A stretch of 64,000 nt of DNA from Paraburkholderia aromaticivorans (GCF_002278075.1 NZ_CP022990.1:2914001-2978000); one strand, 5' to 3'; shown: positions 8,358-17,948, numbered from the stretch's first letter. Numbers and translations are program-made. Notes: generated by a model from the sequence alone, not told the origin.

Positions 8358-8852
8358 GGTCTGTTTCTTGTCCGACTCTCGACTACCCGGAAGACAGCTC
8401 GCGCGGCGTCGCGCGACGTTGCCTTCGACCGCCGGCGGCGGCCTGGGCAGGCGTACGTTTATCGGCATCCGCGCCGCGTTTCTTTAGAAGCCTAATGGCC
8501 ACGTTTCTGACTACGCCTTGCGTGGCCACTGGGATTTGCCGCTGTGCGGATTGCCCGCGTTTCAGGGGACTGCGTGTTTCAAGCGCGCGCCTTGAGTTAA
8601 AGATTCGGAACAAATTGCCGTCAAATACAGAGGGGTGCGATGCTGTATCACGTCTGACGGGAATTTTTATCGACTCGGGCCAAGCCGAAAACCAAAAATG
8701 GTTTCCTTAGCGCTATCATCGTTGCTCCTCGCGCCCGGCCCCATGCCTCACGCAGAGCGTATCTGTCTGAAGAAAGGAGCCGTGTGGCCGTCCGCGGAGC
8801 GATGCAGGGCGTCCATGCTTCTCACCAGGCCTTCTGCTAAGCGGTGTCGTGT
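8358..8852. other. Intergenic region before the PotD-like gene
   Basis: About 495 bp with no convincing frame on either strand. It should contain the promoter of the PotD-like/diguanylate cyclase operon, but no clear -35/-10 pair was identified. Confidence 0.4.
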
Positions 8853-9998
8853 ATGCCCATAATGTTCATGGCAGATGAAAAGCATTTGTTCAAACGATTC
8901 TTTCGTTCACGAATCGCCGTTCGTGCGCGCACGCATTTATCGTTTCGCGGCGTTTGTACCGGATTTCTGACATTTCTGATCGGCGCGATTTTCTGCGTCG
9001 GTCTTTTTTCGGCGGCACCCGTTAAAGCCGACGACAAGGTTCTGCGTGTGCTGGCGTGGCCCGGCTACGCGGACGCCGACGTGGTGAAGCATTTCGAAGC
9101 GCGTTACAAGGCCAGAGTGGAAGTCACGCTGGTCGATTCCGACGAGGCGCTATGGGCCCAGATGCATGCGAAAGCGACACCGCCCTTCGACGTGCTCGCT
9201 GCCAACACCGCTGAAATCCAGCGCTATACCGAGGCGAATCTGCTGGCGCCGCTCGACCTCGCCAGTCTGCCGAACACCAGCAAACAATTGCCGCGTTTTC
9301 AGGCGCTCGCATCGATCGGCGGCCTCACGTCGGGCGGCAAGGCGTACGCCATCCCGTTCACGTATTCGTCGATGGGGCTGATCTACGATCGCAAGCAGGT
9401 CGCCGTGGCGCCGCGCTCCATGCGCGAGTTGTGGAATCCGCGTTACCGCGGCAAGGTGCTCGACTTCAACAGCGCGCAGCATAATTTCTCGTTCACGGCG
9501 TTGGCGCTGGGCTATCCCCATCCTTTTCAGCTCGATGCGACGCAAATGCGCACCATTGCTCGCAAGCTCGTCGATCTGCGCCGCAATCTATTGACCTATT
9601 ACACGTTGCCCGAGGAGGCGACCGCCTTTTTCATTCAGCACAAGGTCGCGCTGATGTTCGGCAACTACGGCACCCAGCAGGTCGAGTTGCTGCGCCGGGC
9701 GGGTGCCGACGTGGGCTACGTGATTCCCGACGAGGGCGCGCTCGCATGGCTCGATTGCTGGTCGATGACGCGCGCGGCCGCCGATCGTCCGCTGGCGCAC
9801 GCGTGGATCAATTACATGCTCGAACCGGACGTGAGCGCGTTGTTGACGCAACGCCAGGGACTTGCCAACACGTTGACGGCGCCCGTGGAAAGCAGCGATC
9901 ACGCACGCATCGTGTGGATCGGCCCGGTGGAGAATATTCAGCGGCGCGAGGACCTGTGGACCAGAATCGTGTCCGGGGACCGGTCGGAGCGTTTTTGA
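8853..9998 (+). CDS. PotD-like periplasmic binding protein coupled to a diguanylate cyclase
   Basis: 381-aa extracellular solute-binding protein of the polyamine (PotD/PotF) type: KVLRVLAWPGYADADVVKHFEARYKARVEVTLVDSDEALW at the N-lobe, PFTYSSMGLIYDRKQV, and GALAWLDCWSM holding the Asp that in PotD contacts a ligand amine. The hydrophobic export segment begins about 40 residues in, so either the N-region is unusually long or the true start is later (ATGs also at 8862 and 8868; none has a good ribosome site). Its stop overlaps the start of the cyclase gene (TGATG). No transporter genes are present, so it probably serves as a sensor, as NspS does for MbaA in Vibrio cholerae. Confidence 0.85.
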   Translation: MPIMFMADEKHLFKRFFRSRIAVRARTHLSFRGVCTGFLTFLIGAIFCVGLFSAAPVKADDKVLRVLAWPGYADADVVKHFEARYKARVEVTLVDSDEALWAQMHAKATPPFDVLAANTAEIQRYTEANLLAPLDLASLPNTSKQLPRFQALASIGGLTSGGKAYAIPFTYSSMGLIYDRKQVAVAPRSMRELWNPRYRGKVLDFNSAQHNFSFTALALGYPHPFQLDATQMRTIARKLVDLRRNLLTYYTLPEEATAFFIQHKVALMFGNYGTQQVELLRRAGADVGYVIPDEGALAWLDCWSMTRAAADRPLAHAWINYMLEPDVSALLTQRQGLANTLTAPVESSDHARIVWIGPVENIQRREDLWTRIVSGDRSERF

Positions 9999-11812
9999 TG
10001 ATACGTCCTGGGCTGACCTTCAAACTATCCGTACTGCTTGCGTGCATCGGCGTGCTCGCGTCAGGCGCGACCGGCTATTACGCGTACCGCGCCAACCGCA
10101 CGATGCTCGTGAACGAGGCCGGGCACAGCCTGCTCACGTCCACGGAGTTGCTGGGCCAGCGCTTTTCCGCTTCGATCGACGACGTCGGCTCCGACGCGCT
10201 CGTGCTCGCGAGCATGCCGTCCACGGCGGATGTCGCGCAGACCGACGACGGCGTCGGCCCGGACGCGGCCCGCGAACGGCTGGCGCAGGTGTATTCGAGT
10301 TTCATGGTTCACCACCTCGAATACCTGCAAATCCGGCTGATCACGCGCCGGCACTATGGGCTGGAACTGGTCCGCTTCGACCGCGACTCCGACGGGCTCG
10401 TGCGGGTCGAAGGGAAAGACCTGCAGGAGAAAGGTCAGTTTGCCTACGTATTCGATACCCTGGCGTTTTCTCCGGGCCACATTTACACCTCGCCGATCTC
10501 GGTCAATCACGAGTACGGCGCGCACGCGGCCCAGGGCAAACCGACGCTGCGGCTCGGCACGCCTGTCTCGAACGCGAATGGCGAAGTGGTGGGCGTCGTC
10601 GTGATCGATGTCGATCTGGCGGCGTTGTTCAAACGGCTGCAAAGCGATCTGCCGAGCGACTATCAGGTCTATCTGGCCAACGAGTGGGGCGATTTCCTCG
10701 TTCATCCCGATGAATCGAAAACCTTCGGCTTCGATCGGGGCCGGCGCGTCTTGATGCAGGACAGTTTCTCCGTGACGAGGCCGCTCTTCGAGCAGTCGCA
10801 GGGCGAGGTGCTGGTCGACGGGCTGGCGCGGCCGCGCCAGGCCGCCGGCCAGGTGCTCGCTTTCGTGCGCCGGCCATTCGGCGACCTGGAGGGCAACCGC
10901 TTTATCGTGCTCGGTCTCGCCAAGCCGCTCGACGACGTTTTGTCCGGCGCGAATCTGCTCGGCAACCGTATCGTGCGCATGGTGCTGATTTTCAGCGCGC
11001 TGGCTCTTCTGCTCGCCATTCTGTTCGCGCGCGCCCTGACCAAGCCGCTGTACATGCTCGCGCACGCGGCCACGCATCTGTTCGCCGAGCACGCCATGGA
11101 TACGCTGCCGCTGAACCGGACCGACGAGATCGGCGTGCTGGCGCGCTGCTTCGACCGTCTGCGGCGCGAAATCAAATCGCAAATGGATGTGCTGCATGCC
11201 AAGCAGCGCGAGCTCGTGCATCTCGCCACCCACGACGTGCTGACCGGACTGCCGAACCGCGTCCTGTTCATGGAGAAGCTCGAAAGCGCGATCGAGGAAG
11301 CGTCGCGGCGTCAGGAGGGGCTCGCCGTGCTGTTCGTCGACCTCGACCGCTTCAAGCAGATCAACGACCAGTTCGGCCATTCGGTCGGCGACAAGGTGCT
11401 CGCCGCGGTGGCGCGCCGCCTGAAGCTGGGGCTCTGTTCAGCGGACGTGGTGGCGCGTCTGGGCGGCGACGAGTTCATCGTCTTGATCGAAGGGCCGCGT
11501 TCGGCGGAGGCGGCGCCCGCGATCGCCTCGCGCATCATGGAGACGTTGAACGAAGAAGTGACGGTTGAAGGGCAAAGCATGACGGTGGGCGCGAGCATCG
11601 GTATCAGCCAGTTCCCCGACGACAGCGGCACGGCGGAGGAACTGTTGCTCAACGCCGACGCGGCGATGTACGCGGCGAAATCCGGCGGACGCTGTGGGTA
11701 TTTGCGTTACCACGATGTGCTCGAGGCACGCCGGCGCGAACAGATCGAACAGGCGCACGCCCGGGCTAGCGAAGGCGCGACCCAAGGGCACGAGGCCGAA
11801 CCGACGGCTTGA
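9998..11812 (+). CDS. Membrane-bound diguanylate cyclase (periplasmic sensor-HAMP-GGDEF)
   Basis: 604 aa. TM1 at about 8-28, a large periplasmic Cache-like sensor domain (about 35-320), TM2 about 325-345, a HAMP linker (about 346-398), then GGDEF (about 410-575), which makes c-di-GMP from two GTP. The catalytic motif GGDEF at 489-493 is intact. The allosteric I-site, RxxD in most cyclases, reads C480-S-A-D483, so canonical product inhibition should be lost. The ATG overlaps the stop of the PotD-like gene. The periplasmic domain is the probable docking surface for that protein. Output should be local c-di-GMP control of biofilm or motility. Confidence 0.92.
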   Translation: MIRPGLTFKLSVLLACIGVLASGATGYYAYRANRTMLVNEAGHSLLTSTELLGQRFSASIDDVGSDALVLASMPSTADVAQTDDGVGPDAARERLAQVYSSFMVHHLEYLQIRLITRRHYGLELVRFDRDSDGLVRVEGKDLQEKGQFAYVFDTLAFSPGHIYTSPISVNHEYGAHAAQGKPTLRLGTPVSNANGEVVGVVVIDVDLAALFKRLQSDLPSDYQVYLANEWGDFLVHPDESKTFGFDRGRRVLMQDSFSVTRPLFEQSQGEVLVDGLARPRQAAGQVLAFVRRPFGDLEGNRFIVLGLAKPLDDVLSGANLLGNRIVRMVLIFSALALLLAILFARALTKPLYMLAHAATHLFAEHAMDTLPLNRTDEIGVLARCFDRLRREIKSQMDVLHAKQRELVHLATHDVLTGLPNRVLFMEKLESAIEEASRRQEGLAVLFVDLDRFKQINDQFGHSVGDKVLAAVARRLKLGLCSADVVARLGGDEFIVLIEGPRSAEAAPAIASRIMETLNEEVTVEGQSMTVGASIGISQFPDDSGTAEELLLNADAAMYAAKSGGRCGYLRYHDVLEARRREQIEQAHARASEGATQGHEAEPTA

Positions 11813-11877
11813 CGCCTGCACGCGACCGGCGTGCTTCGGCCGGCGCGCGTCTGCACGCAACGGCGCCGGTCAATTTC

Positions 11878-13011
11878 TCAAACGATCCGAGCCCCGCTGC
11901 GATACGTCGCGCGCGGCACCGGCAACCTGTCAAGCATCGTCACGCGCACGAAATCCGCGCGCAAGCCGGTTTCGATCGCGCCGCGCTCGTGCAGGCCGGC
12001 CGTGCGCGCCGGTTCCGCGGAGACCGTTGCCATGGCGCGCGGCAAGGTCCAGCCGGCCTGGTCGACCAGCTCGAACACGGCGGTCAGCAGGCTCGACGGC
12101 ACGTAATCGGACGACAGAATATCGAGCAGGTCCGCGCGCGCCAGTTCGAGCGCCGACACGTTGCCCGAATGCGAGCCGCCGCGCACGATATTCGGCGCAC
12201 CCATGATGGTCGAAATGCCATGCTCGCGCGCCGCCTCGGCAGCGATGCGGGTGGTCGGGAACTCCGCTAGCACGATGCCTTCGGCTTTGGCCTGCTCGAC
12301 GTGCTCGATCAGCGTGTCGTCGTGACTTGCCACCGGAATGCCGAGCCGGTTGCAGCGCGCCACGATCTCGCGGCGGTGCGCGTCGGCGTAACGGGCCTGT
12401 TCGACCGACAGTTCGGTCAGCGCGGTCGCCACGTGTTCGTCGCTCAGCTTGCCGTTGCGTTCCTGGAAGCGGCGCCATTGCTCGCGGTCGTGCCACTGAC
12501 GTTGACCCGGCGTGTGATCCATCACCGAGGCGAGCCGCAGCAACGGATGCGCGCACAACGAATCGAACACGTCCACCACGTCGGCGGTGGCGATTTCGCA
12601 GCGCAGATGCAGGAAGTGTTCGGCGCGCAGCAGCTTGCGCTCCGAGAACCGCGTGAGCGCTTCGGCGCATTGCGTCTGCAGATCGCGGCCCCGCAAGCCC
12701 ACGTTCGTGCGCGAACCGATCGCAAGCGCATCGAACACGGTGGTAATGCCGGCCGCCGCCACCTGGGCGTCGTGAATCACGAAAGCGGCATCGGTGTTCC
12801 ATTGCACGCCCGGACGCGGTGCGAGATGCTTCTCGAGATTGTCCGTGTGCAGTTCGATCAGGCCGGGCAACAGATAGTCGCCGTCCCAATCTTCGGCTTC
12901 GCGCGCCGCGGTCGTGCCGCGCTCGACTTCGCGGATCACGCCGTCTTCGACGCGCACCACGCCGGTGAATACTTCGTCTCGCGTCACGATGCGAGCGTTT
13001 CTGATCAACAT
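11878..13011 (-). CDS. phnM: PhnM, ribose 1-methylphosphonate 5-triphosphate diphosphatase
   Basis: 377-aa amidohydrolase-superfamily enzyme that removes pyrophosphate from alpha-D-ribose 1-(alkylphosphonate) 5-triphosphate, giving the PhnJ substrate. The metal-binding HTDN in LPGLIELHTDNLEKH (about residues 50-62), the conserved NTDAAFVIHD and SHDDTLIEHV segments identify PhnM. It is the last gene of phnGHIJKLM; the gap to phnL is 102 bp, wider than elsewhere in the operon. Confidence 0.95.
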   Translation of the reverse strand: MLIRNARIVTRDEVFTGVVRVEDGVIREVERGTTAAREAEDWDGDYLLPGLIELHTDNLEKHLAPRPGVQWNTDAAFVIHDAQVAAAGITTVFDALAIGSRTNVGLRGRDLQTQCAEALTRFSERKLLRAEHFLHLRCEIATADVVDVFDSLCAHPLLRLASVMDHTPGQRQWHDREQWRRFQERNGKLSDEHVATALTELSVEQARYADAHRREIVARCNRLGIPVASHDDTLIEHVEQAKAEGIVLAEFPTTRIAAEAAREHGISTIMGAPNIVRGGSHSGNVSALELARADLLDILSSDYVPSSLLTAVFELVDQAGWTLPRAMATVSAEPARTAGLHERGAIETGLRADFVRVTMLDRLPVPRATYRSGARIV

Positions 13012-13113
13012 CGACTTGCTCCGTAGTCAGTCAGACTTGAGTGGGGCCTGGGTTGCGGCGCTTTGCCGTTGCATGCAGCAGTGTAGTGCCGTTGCGCGCC
13101 CTGTTTGTGTCAT

Positions 13114-13878
13114 TCAGTGACGAAGCGGCGGCTTCAGTTCGAGGCGCCGCGTGGCCACTTTGTTGCGCGTGTCTTCGTCGTGGAAGATGCCCACGATCGC
13201 CGCGCCGCGCTCACGCGCTTCGACGATCAGATCGGCCACCACGTCGCGATTGTCGGCGTCGAGCGAAGCCGTGGGTTCATCGAGCAGGAGCAGCGGATGT
13301 TCGGCGATCAGACCGCGCGCGATATTCACGCGCTGTTGTTCGCCACCGGAGAAAGTGGCGGGCGCGAGCGACCACAGCCTTTGCGGCACATTCAACCTGG
13401 CGAGCAGCGCGGCGGCGCGCGAGCGCGCTTCGTGTTCGGGCACGCCGCGCGATAGCAGCGGCTCGGCCACGAGCGCCAGGGTCGGCACACGCGGAATCAC
13501 GCGCAGGAACTGGCTCACGTAACCGACCACGCCTGCGCGCAGGCGCAACACGTCGTGCGGTTCGGCGCCGGTGATCGATACAGGCCGGCCGTGGTTCGCC
13601 GCGTCGCGAATCGCGATCGAGCCGCTCGTCGCCAGATAGTTGCCGTACAGGCAGCGCAGCAGCGTGCTCTTGCCCGCGCCCGACGGTCCGATCAGCACCA
13701 CGCATTCGCCGCGCTCGACCTCCAGCGAGACGCCCGCGAGCGCTTCGATCCGCACGCCGCCCTGGCCATGCAGCACAAAGGTCTTGCCGATGCCGACCGC
13801 GCGCAGCATCAGCGCCGTGTTGTCGATGAACGCGCGCTCGGCGGCGCGCGCTTCGGTGCTTGTTTCAATGGATCGCAT
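13114..13878 (-). CDS. phnL: PhnL, C-P lyase ABC-type ATPase subunit
   Basis: 254-aa ABC-family nucleotide-binding protein needed with PhnGHI for transfer of phosphonate to the ribose of ATP. Walker [10 protein letters not shown], signature [15 protein letters not shown], Walker [13 protein letters not shown], then H-loop IFHDED are all present. The ATG at 13878 follows phnK by 8 bp. Core C-P lyase component, not a transporter. Confidence 0.95.
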   Translation of the reverse strand: MRSIETSTEARAAERAFIDNTALMLRAVGIGKTFVLHGQGGVRIEALAGVSLEVERGECVVLIGPSGAGKSTLLRCLYGNYLATSGSIAIRDAANHGRPVSITGAEPHDVLRLRAGVVGYVSQFLRVIPRVPTLALVAEPLLSRGVPEHEARSRAAALLARLNVPQRLWSLAPATFSGGEQQRVNIARGLIAEHPLLLLDEPTASLDADNRDVVADLIVEARERGAAIVGIFHDEDTRNKVATRRLELKPPLRH

Positions 13879-13886
13879 TGTGAGCC

Positions 13887-14657
13887 TCAAACCGGCAGAA
13901 CCGAGGAAACCAGCGTTTGCGTGTACGGGTGCTGCGGATCGTCGAGCACCTGGTCGGTCAGTCCCGCCTCGACCACTTCGCCGCCCTGCATGACCATCAG
14001 CCGATGCGCGAGCAGACGCGCGACACCGATGTCGTGCGTGACGATCAGCACCGACAGATGCAGCGTCGAGGTCAGCGTGCGCAGCAGATCGAGCAGGCGC
14101 GCCTGCACCGAAACGTCCAGACCGGCGGTGGGTTCGTCCATGAAAACGAGGCGCGGACCGGTAACGAGATTGCGCGCGATCTGCAAGCGCTGTTGCATGC
14201 CGCCCGAAAATGCCGCCGGAAATTCGTCGATGCGCGAGGAGTCGAGTTCGACGCGCTCCATCCATTGCGTGGCCGCGTGACGGATATCGCCATAGTGACG
14301 CGCGCCGACAGCCATTAACGGCTCGCCGATATTCGCGCCGGCCGAGACGCCGCTACGCAGTCCGTCGCGCGGATTCTGCTGGACGAAGCCCCACTCGGTG
14401 CGCATCAGCAAACGGCGGCGCGGTTCGGATAAAGCCAGCAGGTCGAGCTGCTCGCCATGGGTCGCGGTGTAATGAAGCGAGCCGCTGTCAGCCGCCGTTT
14501 TCAGCGCGAGCGCGTTGAGCAGGGTGGTCTTGCCCGAGCCGGATTCACCGACGATGCACAGTACTTCGCCCGGATACAGATCGAAGCCGACGTTCCTGCA
14601 GCCGTTGCGGCCGCCGTATTGTTTGGTGAGCGAGCGGGCGCTCAGCAGCGGCGTCAT
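13887..14657 (-). CDS. phnK: PhnK, C-P lyase ABC-type ATPase subunit
   Basis: 256-aa ABC ATPase that binds the PhnGHIJ core complex. Walker [11 protein letters not shown]-loop [11 protein letters not shown], signature [15 protein letters not shown], Walker [14 protein letters not shown] and H-loop THD are complete. It resembles oligopeptide-transporter ATPases but lies within the phn operon; start and phnJ stop overlap (14654-14657). Confidence 0.95.
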   Translation of the reverse strand: MTPLLSARSLTKQYGGRNGCRNVGFDLYPGEVLCIVGESGSGKTTLLNALALKTAADSGSLHYTATHGEQLDLLALSEPRRRLLMRTEWGFVQQNPRDGLRSGVSAGANIGEPLMAVGARHYGDIRHAATQWMERVELDSSRIDEFPAAFSGGMQQRLQIARNLVTGPRLVFMDEPTAGLDVSVQARLLDLLRTLTSTLHLSVLIVTHDIGVARLLAHRLMVMQGGEVVEAGLTDQVLDDPQHPYTQTLVSSVLPV

Positions 14658-15577
14658 GCGGGTTCTCCGTTGCGTGCTTCGCGCGTCGGCAGATCGAGGT
14701 TCGCGTCGCCGCGGCGTTCGTGGCAGTAGTCGCTGTCGGAGCAGACGAACATGCGCTTGCCCGCATCGTCGACGATCATCTCGTCGAGAAAACTTTCCGT
14801 CGAACCGCATAGCGCGCAGGCGTGCTGCCACTTCTGCACCTCGAACGGATGATCGTCGAAGTCGAGGCTGCGCACCGGCGTGTACGGCGGAATCGCATGA
14901 ATGCGCCGTTCGCGGCCGGCGCCGAACAATTGCAGCGCGGGATTCATATGCATCTTCGGGTTGTCGAACTTCGGAATCGGCGAGGGCGAAGCCAGATAGC
15001 GGTGGTTGACGATCACCGGGTAGTCGTAGGTGGTCGCGATGCTGCCGTGATGCACGATGTCTTCATAGAGCTTCACGCTGATCAGGCCGTAGTCGGCGAG
15101 CGCATGCAGCTTCTTGCATTCGGCGACGCGCGGTTCGAGGCGATACAGCGGCTCGGGCATCGGCACCTGATAGACCAGAATCTGCCTCTCGGTGAGCGGT
15201 GCTTCCGGAATGCGGTGACGGGTCTGGATGATCGTCGCGTCGACCGTGCGGCGGGTGGTCGCCACGCCGGTGGTGCGCGCGAAGAAACGGCGTATGTTGA
15301 CTGCGTTGGTGGTTTCGTCGGAGCCCTGATCAATGACTTTCAGCGTGTCCTGTCTGCCGATGATCGCCGCGGTGACCTGAATGCCGCCCGTGCCCCAGCC
15401 GAACGGCAGCGGCATTTCACGCGAGGCGAACGGCACCTGATAACCCGGCACGGCCACGGCCTTGAGCAAGGCGCGGCGCAGCATGCGTTTGGTCTGCTCG
15501 TCGAGGTACGCGAAGTTGTAGCCTTCGGCTGCGCTGTCGTACGACGCGTTCGCGTGAGATGTGTCGGGTGCGTTCAT
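14654..15577 (-). CDS. phnJ: PhnJ, radical-SAM carbon-phosphorus lyase
   Basis: 307-aa catalytic subunit that cleaves the C-P bond of ribose 1-alkylphosphonate 5-phosphate using a 4Fe-4S cluster and SAM. Cysteines 254, 257, 279 and 285 have the spacing C-x2-C-x21-C-x5-C, the same as E. coli PhnJ (241, 244, 266, 272): three cluster ligands plus the thiyl-radical cysteine. Gly-rich GWGTGGIQVT near residue 60 is also conserved. Overlaps phnI by 4 bp and phnK by 4 bp, consistent with coupled translation and complex assembly. Confidence 0.96.
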   Translation of the reverse strand: MNAPDTSHANASYDSAAEGYNFAYLDEQTKRMLRRALLKAVAVPGYQVPFASREMPLPFGWGTGGIQVTAAIIGRQDTLKVIDQGSDETTNAVNIRRFFARTTGVATTRRTVDATIIQTRHRIPEAPLTERQILVYQVPMPEPLYRLEPRVAECKKLHALADYGLISVKLYEDIVHHGSIATTYDYPVIVNHRYLASPSPIPKFDNPKMHMNPALQLFGAGRERRIHAIPPYTPVRSLDFDDHPFEVQKWQHACALCGSTESFLDEMIVDDAGKRMFVCSDSDYCHERRGDANLDLPTREARNGEPA

Positions 15578-16761
15578 GCTGCCTGCTCCTGCAGGCCGTC
15601 GGATTGATCGGCAGGTTGATCCGCGCGCTGGTCCGAGTGCGCGTCCGTGCCGTATTCCGGACTTTGCGCGGCATGCCGCGCGCGCAGACGCCGCACGAGT
15701 TCCAGCTCCGACTGGAAGTCGACGTAGTGGGGCAGCTTCAGATGCTGCACGAAACCGGACGCTTCGACGCTATCGCTATGCGAGAGCATGAATTCGATGT
15801 CCTGGGTCGGCGAGGCCAGCGTTTCACCGAGTTCCTCGCCGCGCAACGCGCGGTCCACGAGCGCCATCGCCATGGCCTTGCGCTCCGAGTGGCCGAACGC
15901 GAGGCCGTAGCCTTGCGTGAAGGCGGGCGCCACCGCGCCGCTGCCGGCGAACTGGTTGATCATCTGGCACTCGGTAACGTCGATGTCGCCGATCTCGACG
16001 GCTTCACCCAGTTCGTCGAGTTCCATTTCCACGGCGATCGTGCCGAAGCGGATCTCGCCCGCGAACGGATGCGAGTGCGCATAGCCGCGCTGCGTCGCAT
16101 AACCCATGGCGAGCAGAAAGCCTTCGTCGCCGCGCGCGAGATTTTGCAGACGGGTGGCGCGGCTCGCGGGAAAGGCGAGCGGCTCGCGCGAGAGGTCGCC
16201 GGGTTCCGGCGCGTTCGGCGTGGGACGCTCCTGTTCGATCAGACCTTCCCGGTCGAGCAGGGTGACGACGCGCGGCATGGCCTCTGTCGCAGCTGCGGCG
16301 GTTCGATTCGAAGCTGAAGCCACGCTTGCAACCGGAGCGCCTTCGGCATCACGTTCCGCGAGCAGCGCGAAATCCAGCAGACGCTGCGTGTAATCGTACG
16401 TCGCGCCCAGCAACTGGCCGCCGGGCACGTCCTTGAAAGTCGCCGAAATGCGGCGCTCCACTTGCATCGCTTCGGTATCGACCGGCCGCGTGTAGCCGAA
16501 GCGCGGCAGCGTGGTGCGATACGCGCGCAGCAGGAAGATCGCTTCGACCAGATCGCCGGCGGCCTGCTTGATGGCGAGCGCGGCGAGGTCCTCATCGTAG
16601 ACGGACCCTTCGGTCATCACGCGCGCCACCGCGAGGCGCAGTTGTGCGCGAATCTGCGCGACGCTGAGTTCGGCGAGCCGCGTGTCGCCGCGGCGCGCCT
16701 TGTCGAGCAGGCGCCAGGACGCTTCGATCGCGCGTTCTCCACCTTTGACGGCAACGTACAT
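15574..16761 (-). CDS. phnI: PhnI, C-P lyase core complex nucleosidase subunit
   Basis: 395 aa (E. coli PhnI is about 354 aa; extra length lies in an Ala-rich stretch around residues 145-160 and in the C-terminal tail). Starts MYVAVKGGERAIEASWRLL, typical of PhnI, and contains the GYTRPVDTEAMQVERRISATFKD region. With PhnG, H and L it displaces adenine from ATP by phosphonate. The ATG at 16761 shares one base with the phnH stop (TGATG). Confidence 0.94.
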   Translation of the reverse strand: MYVAVKGGERAIEASWRLLDKARRGDTRLAELSVAQIRAQLRLAVARVMTEGSVYDEDLAALAIKQAAGDLVEAIFLLRAYRTTLPRFGYTRPVDTEAMQVERRISATFKDVPGGQLLGATYDYTQRLLDFALLAERDAEGAPVASVASASNRTAAAATEAMPRVVTLLDREGLIEQERPTPNAPEPGDLSREPLAFPASRATRLQNLARGDEGFLLAMGYATQRGYAHSHPFAGEIRFGTIAVEMELDELGEAVEIGDIDVTECQMINQFAGSGAVAPAFTQGYGLAFGHSERKAMAMALVDRALRGEELGETLASPTQDIEFMLSHSDSVEASGFVQHLKLPHYVDFQSELELVRRLRARHAAQSPEYGTDAHSDQRADQPADQSDGLQEQAA

Positions 16762-17384
16762 CAGTTCACCTTCGCTTGAGTTGTGCGCGGCAGGCCGATC
16801 AGGCGCGCGCCGCAGACGAGATAGCAGTCGACACCGCAAGGAAAAAGCGGTGCGAGGCCGGCGCGTTCGCGCCAGAAACGCTCGGGCAGGCCGAGCGGCG
16901 CGATCGTGGTGGTGTGCTCGATGCCCGGGCCGCTCAACACGACCGGTGCGCCGCCCGTCAGTGCCGCCACGCGGATCAGCAGCGTGACCGATTGCTCGGG
17001 CGACTCCGCCGCGCCGAGCGCGAAGCGCTCCAGCGGCGGCAACGTGGCGGCCTCGTGGATATAGGCAAAGGCCGCTTGCGCCGGTTCGTCCACGAGCGGT
17101 GCGCCGGTATGAAAGCGCAATGCCGAAACCAGCGCCGTATCCGCTTGCGCGAGCCACACGGGCGTGGCGTAGTCGCACAGTGCGAGCAGCGCGGCGAAGG
17201 CGGCAAGTTCGGCACGCGTGGCCGGCGCTTCAGGCAACACGTTCCCGACCACGCCGACCGTGCCCGGCCGCGACAGCGCATCGAGCAAGGTGCGGAACAC
17301 GGCCTGGGTGTCGTGCACCGGGTCGGCGAAACCCGGCGTCAAGGTGGATAACGCGGTAGACAACGCAATCTGTGAATTTTCCAT
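16761..17384 (-). CDS. phnH: PhnH, C-P lyase core complex subunit
   Basis: 207-aa structural/catalytic partner in the PhnGHIJ complex. Recognised by PGFADPVHDTQAVFRTLLDALSRPG at the N-terminus and GPGIEHTTTIAPLGLPERFWRER toward the C-terminus. Start at 17384 coincides with the last base of phnG, so the two are translationally coupled. Confidence 0.93.
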   Translation of the reverse strand: MENSQIALSTALSTLTPGFADPVHDTQAVFRTLLDALSRPGTVGVVGNVLPEAPATRAELAAFAALLALCDYATPVWLAQADTALVSALRFHTGAPLVDEPAQAAFAYIHEAATLPPLERFALGAAESPEQSVTLLIRVAALTGGAPVVLSGPGIEHTTTIAPLGLPERFWRERAGLAPLFPCGVDCYLVCGARLIGLPRTTQAKVN

Positions 17385-17881
17385 CAGTCGCCCCTGACCA
17401 TCGTGAAGAATTCGACGCGCGTGGCCGCGGCGTCCTGTTGCCGCGCGGCGCGTTTCGCCGCCTGCTGCGCGGCAAACGGCTCGATCAGCGTTCGATGTAG
17501 AACGGCATGATGCTCGGGTATTTGCAGAAGCGCGTCCGCGAGCGCGGCCAGTTCGGCGCGGCGGCGGTCGCGGCCCAGATGGCATGCCACGCCCACGGCC
17601 GCGGGGGCCTCGCCTAACGTGCGCAGACGCAACGTGGCGCGCGTGACCGTGGCTTCGCCGAGATTGAACGGGTCGCCGCTGCCGCCGATCCGCCCGCGCA
17701 CCATCGCAAGGCCGATTTCGGGCGGACGCAGCCAGTCATACGTGGGAGGGGGGATGTCCTGCAAGGCGCGCGCGAGGGCGGCTTCGAGATCGGCGCGCGG
17801 CGTGCGGGCCAGCACGGCCATCCATGCGCGCCGGACAGACGCGGGCGGAGCGGAGGAAGGCGAGGCGGAAGTGGCACTCAT
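17384..17881 (-). CDS. phnG: PhnG, C-P lyase core complex subunit
   Basis: 165 aa. First gene of phnGHIJKLM. Identified by MVRGRIGGSGDPFNLGEATVTRATLRL, the conserved PhnG block, and by position. The ATG at 17881 gives MSATSASPSS; a frame extending to 17920 would run toward the operator and is less likely. Forms the hetero-octameric core with PhnH, I and J. Confidence 0.93.
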   Translation of the reverse strand: MSATSASPSSAPPASVRRAWMAVLARTPRADLEAALARALQDIPPPTYDWLRPPEIGLAMVRGRIGGSGDPFNLGEATVTRATLRLRTLGEAPAAVGVACHLGRDRRRAELAALADALLQIPEHHAVLHRTLIEPFAAQQAAKRAARQQDAAATRVEFFTMVRGD

Positions 17882-17928
17882 CGAATTTCCCGTTGATCCA
17901 GCGAGTCGACATTTGACCATCTATTCAT

Positions 17929-17948
17929 CTAAACGTCTAGACGTTTAG
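17929..17948. promoter_or_regulatory. Perfect 20-bp palindrome, probable PhnF operator
   Basis: CTAAACGTCTAGACGTTTAG is identical to its reverse complement and sits in the divergent phnG/phnF promoter region, 48 bp before phnG. Its centre, GTCTAGAC, fits the GT-N-TA-N-AC core recognised by HutC-subfamily GntR regulators, to which PhnF belongs. Repression of both arms in absence of phosphonate or phosphate stress is inferred. Confidence 0.82.

Noticed and set aside
10061..11380. A 439-codon minus-strand frame opposite the diguanylate cyclase
   Set aside because: Same reverse-frame composition; the plus-strand GGDEF gene accounts for the region fully.
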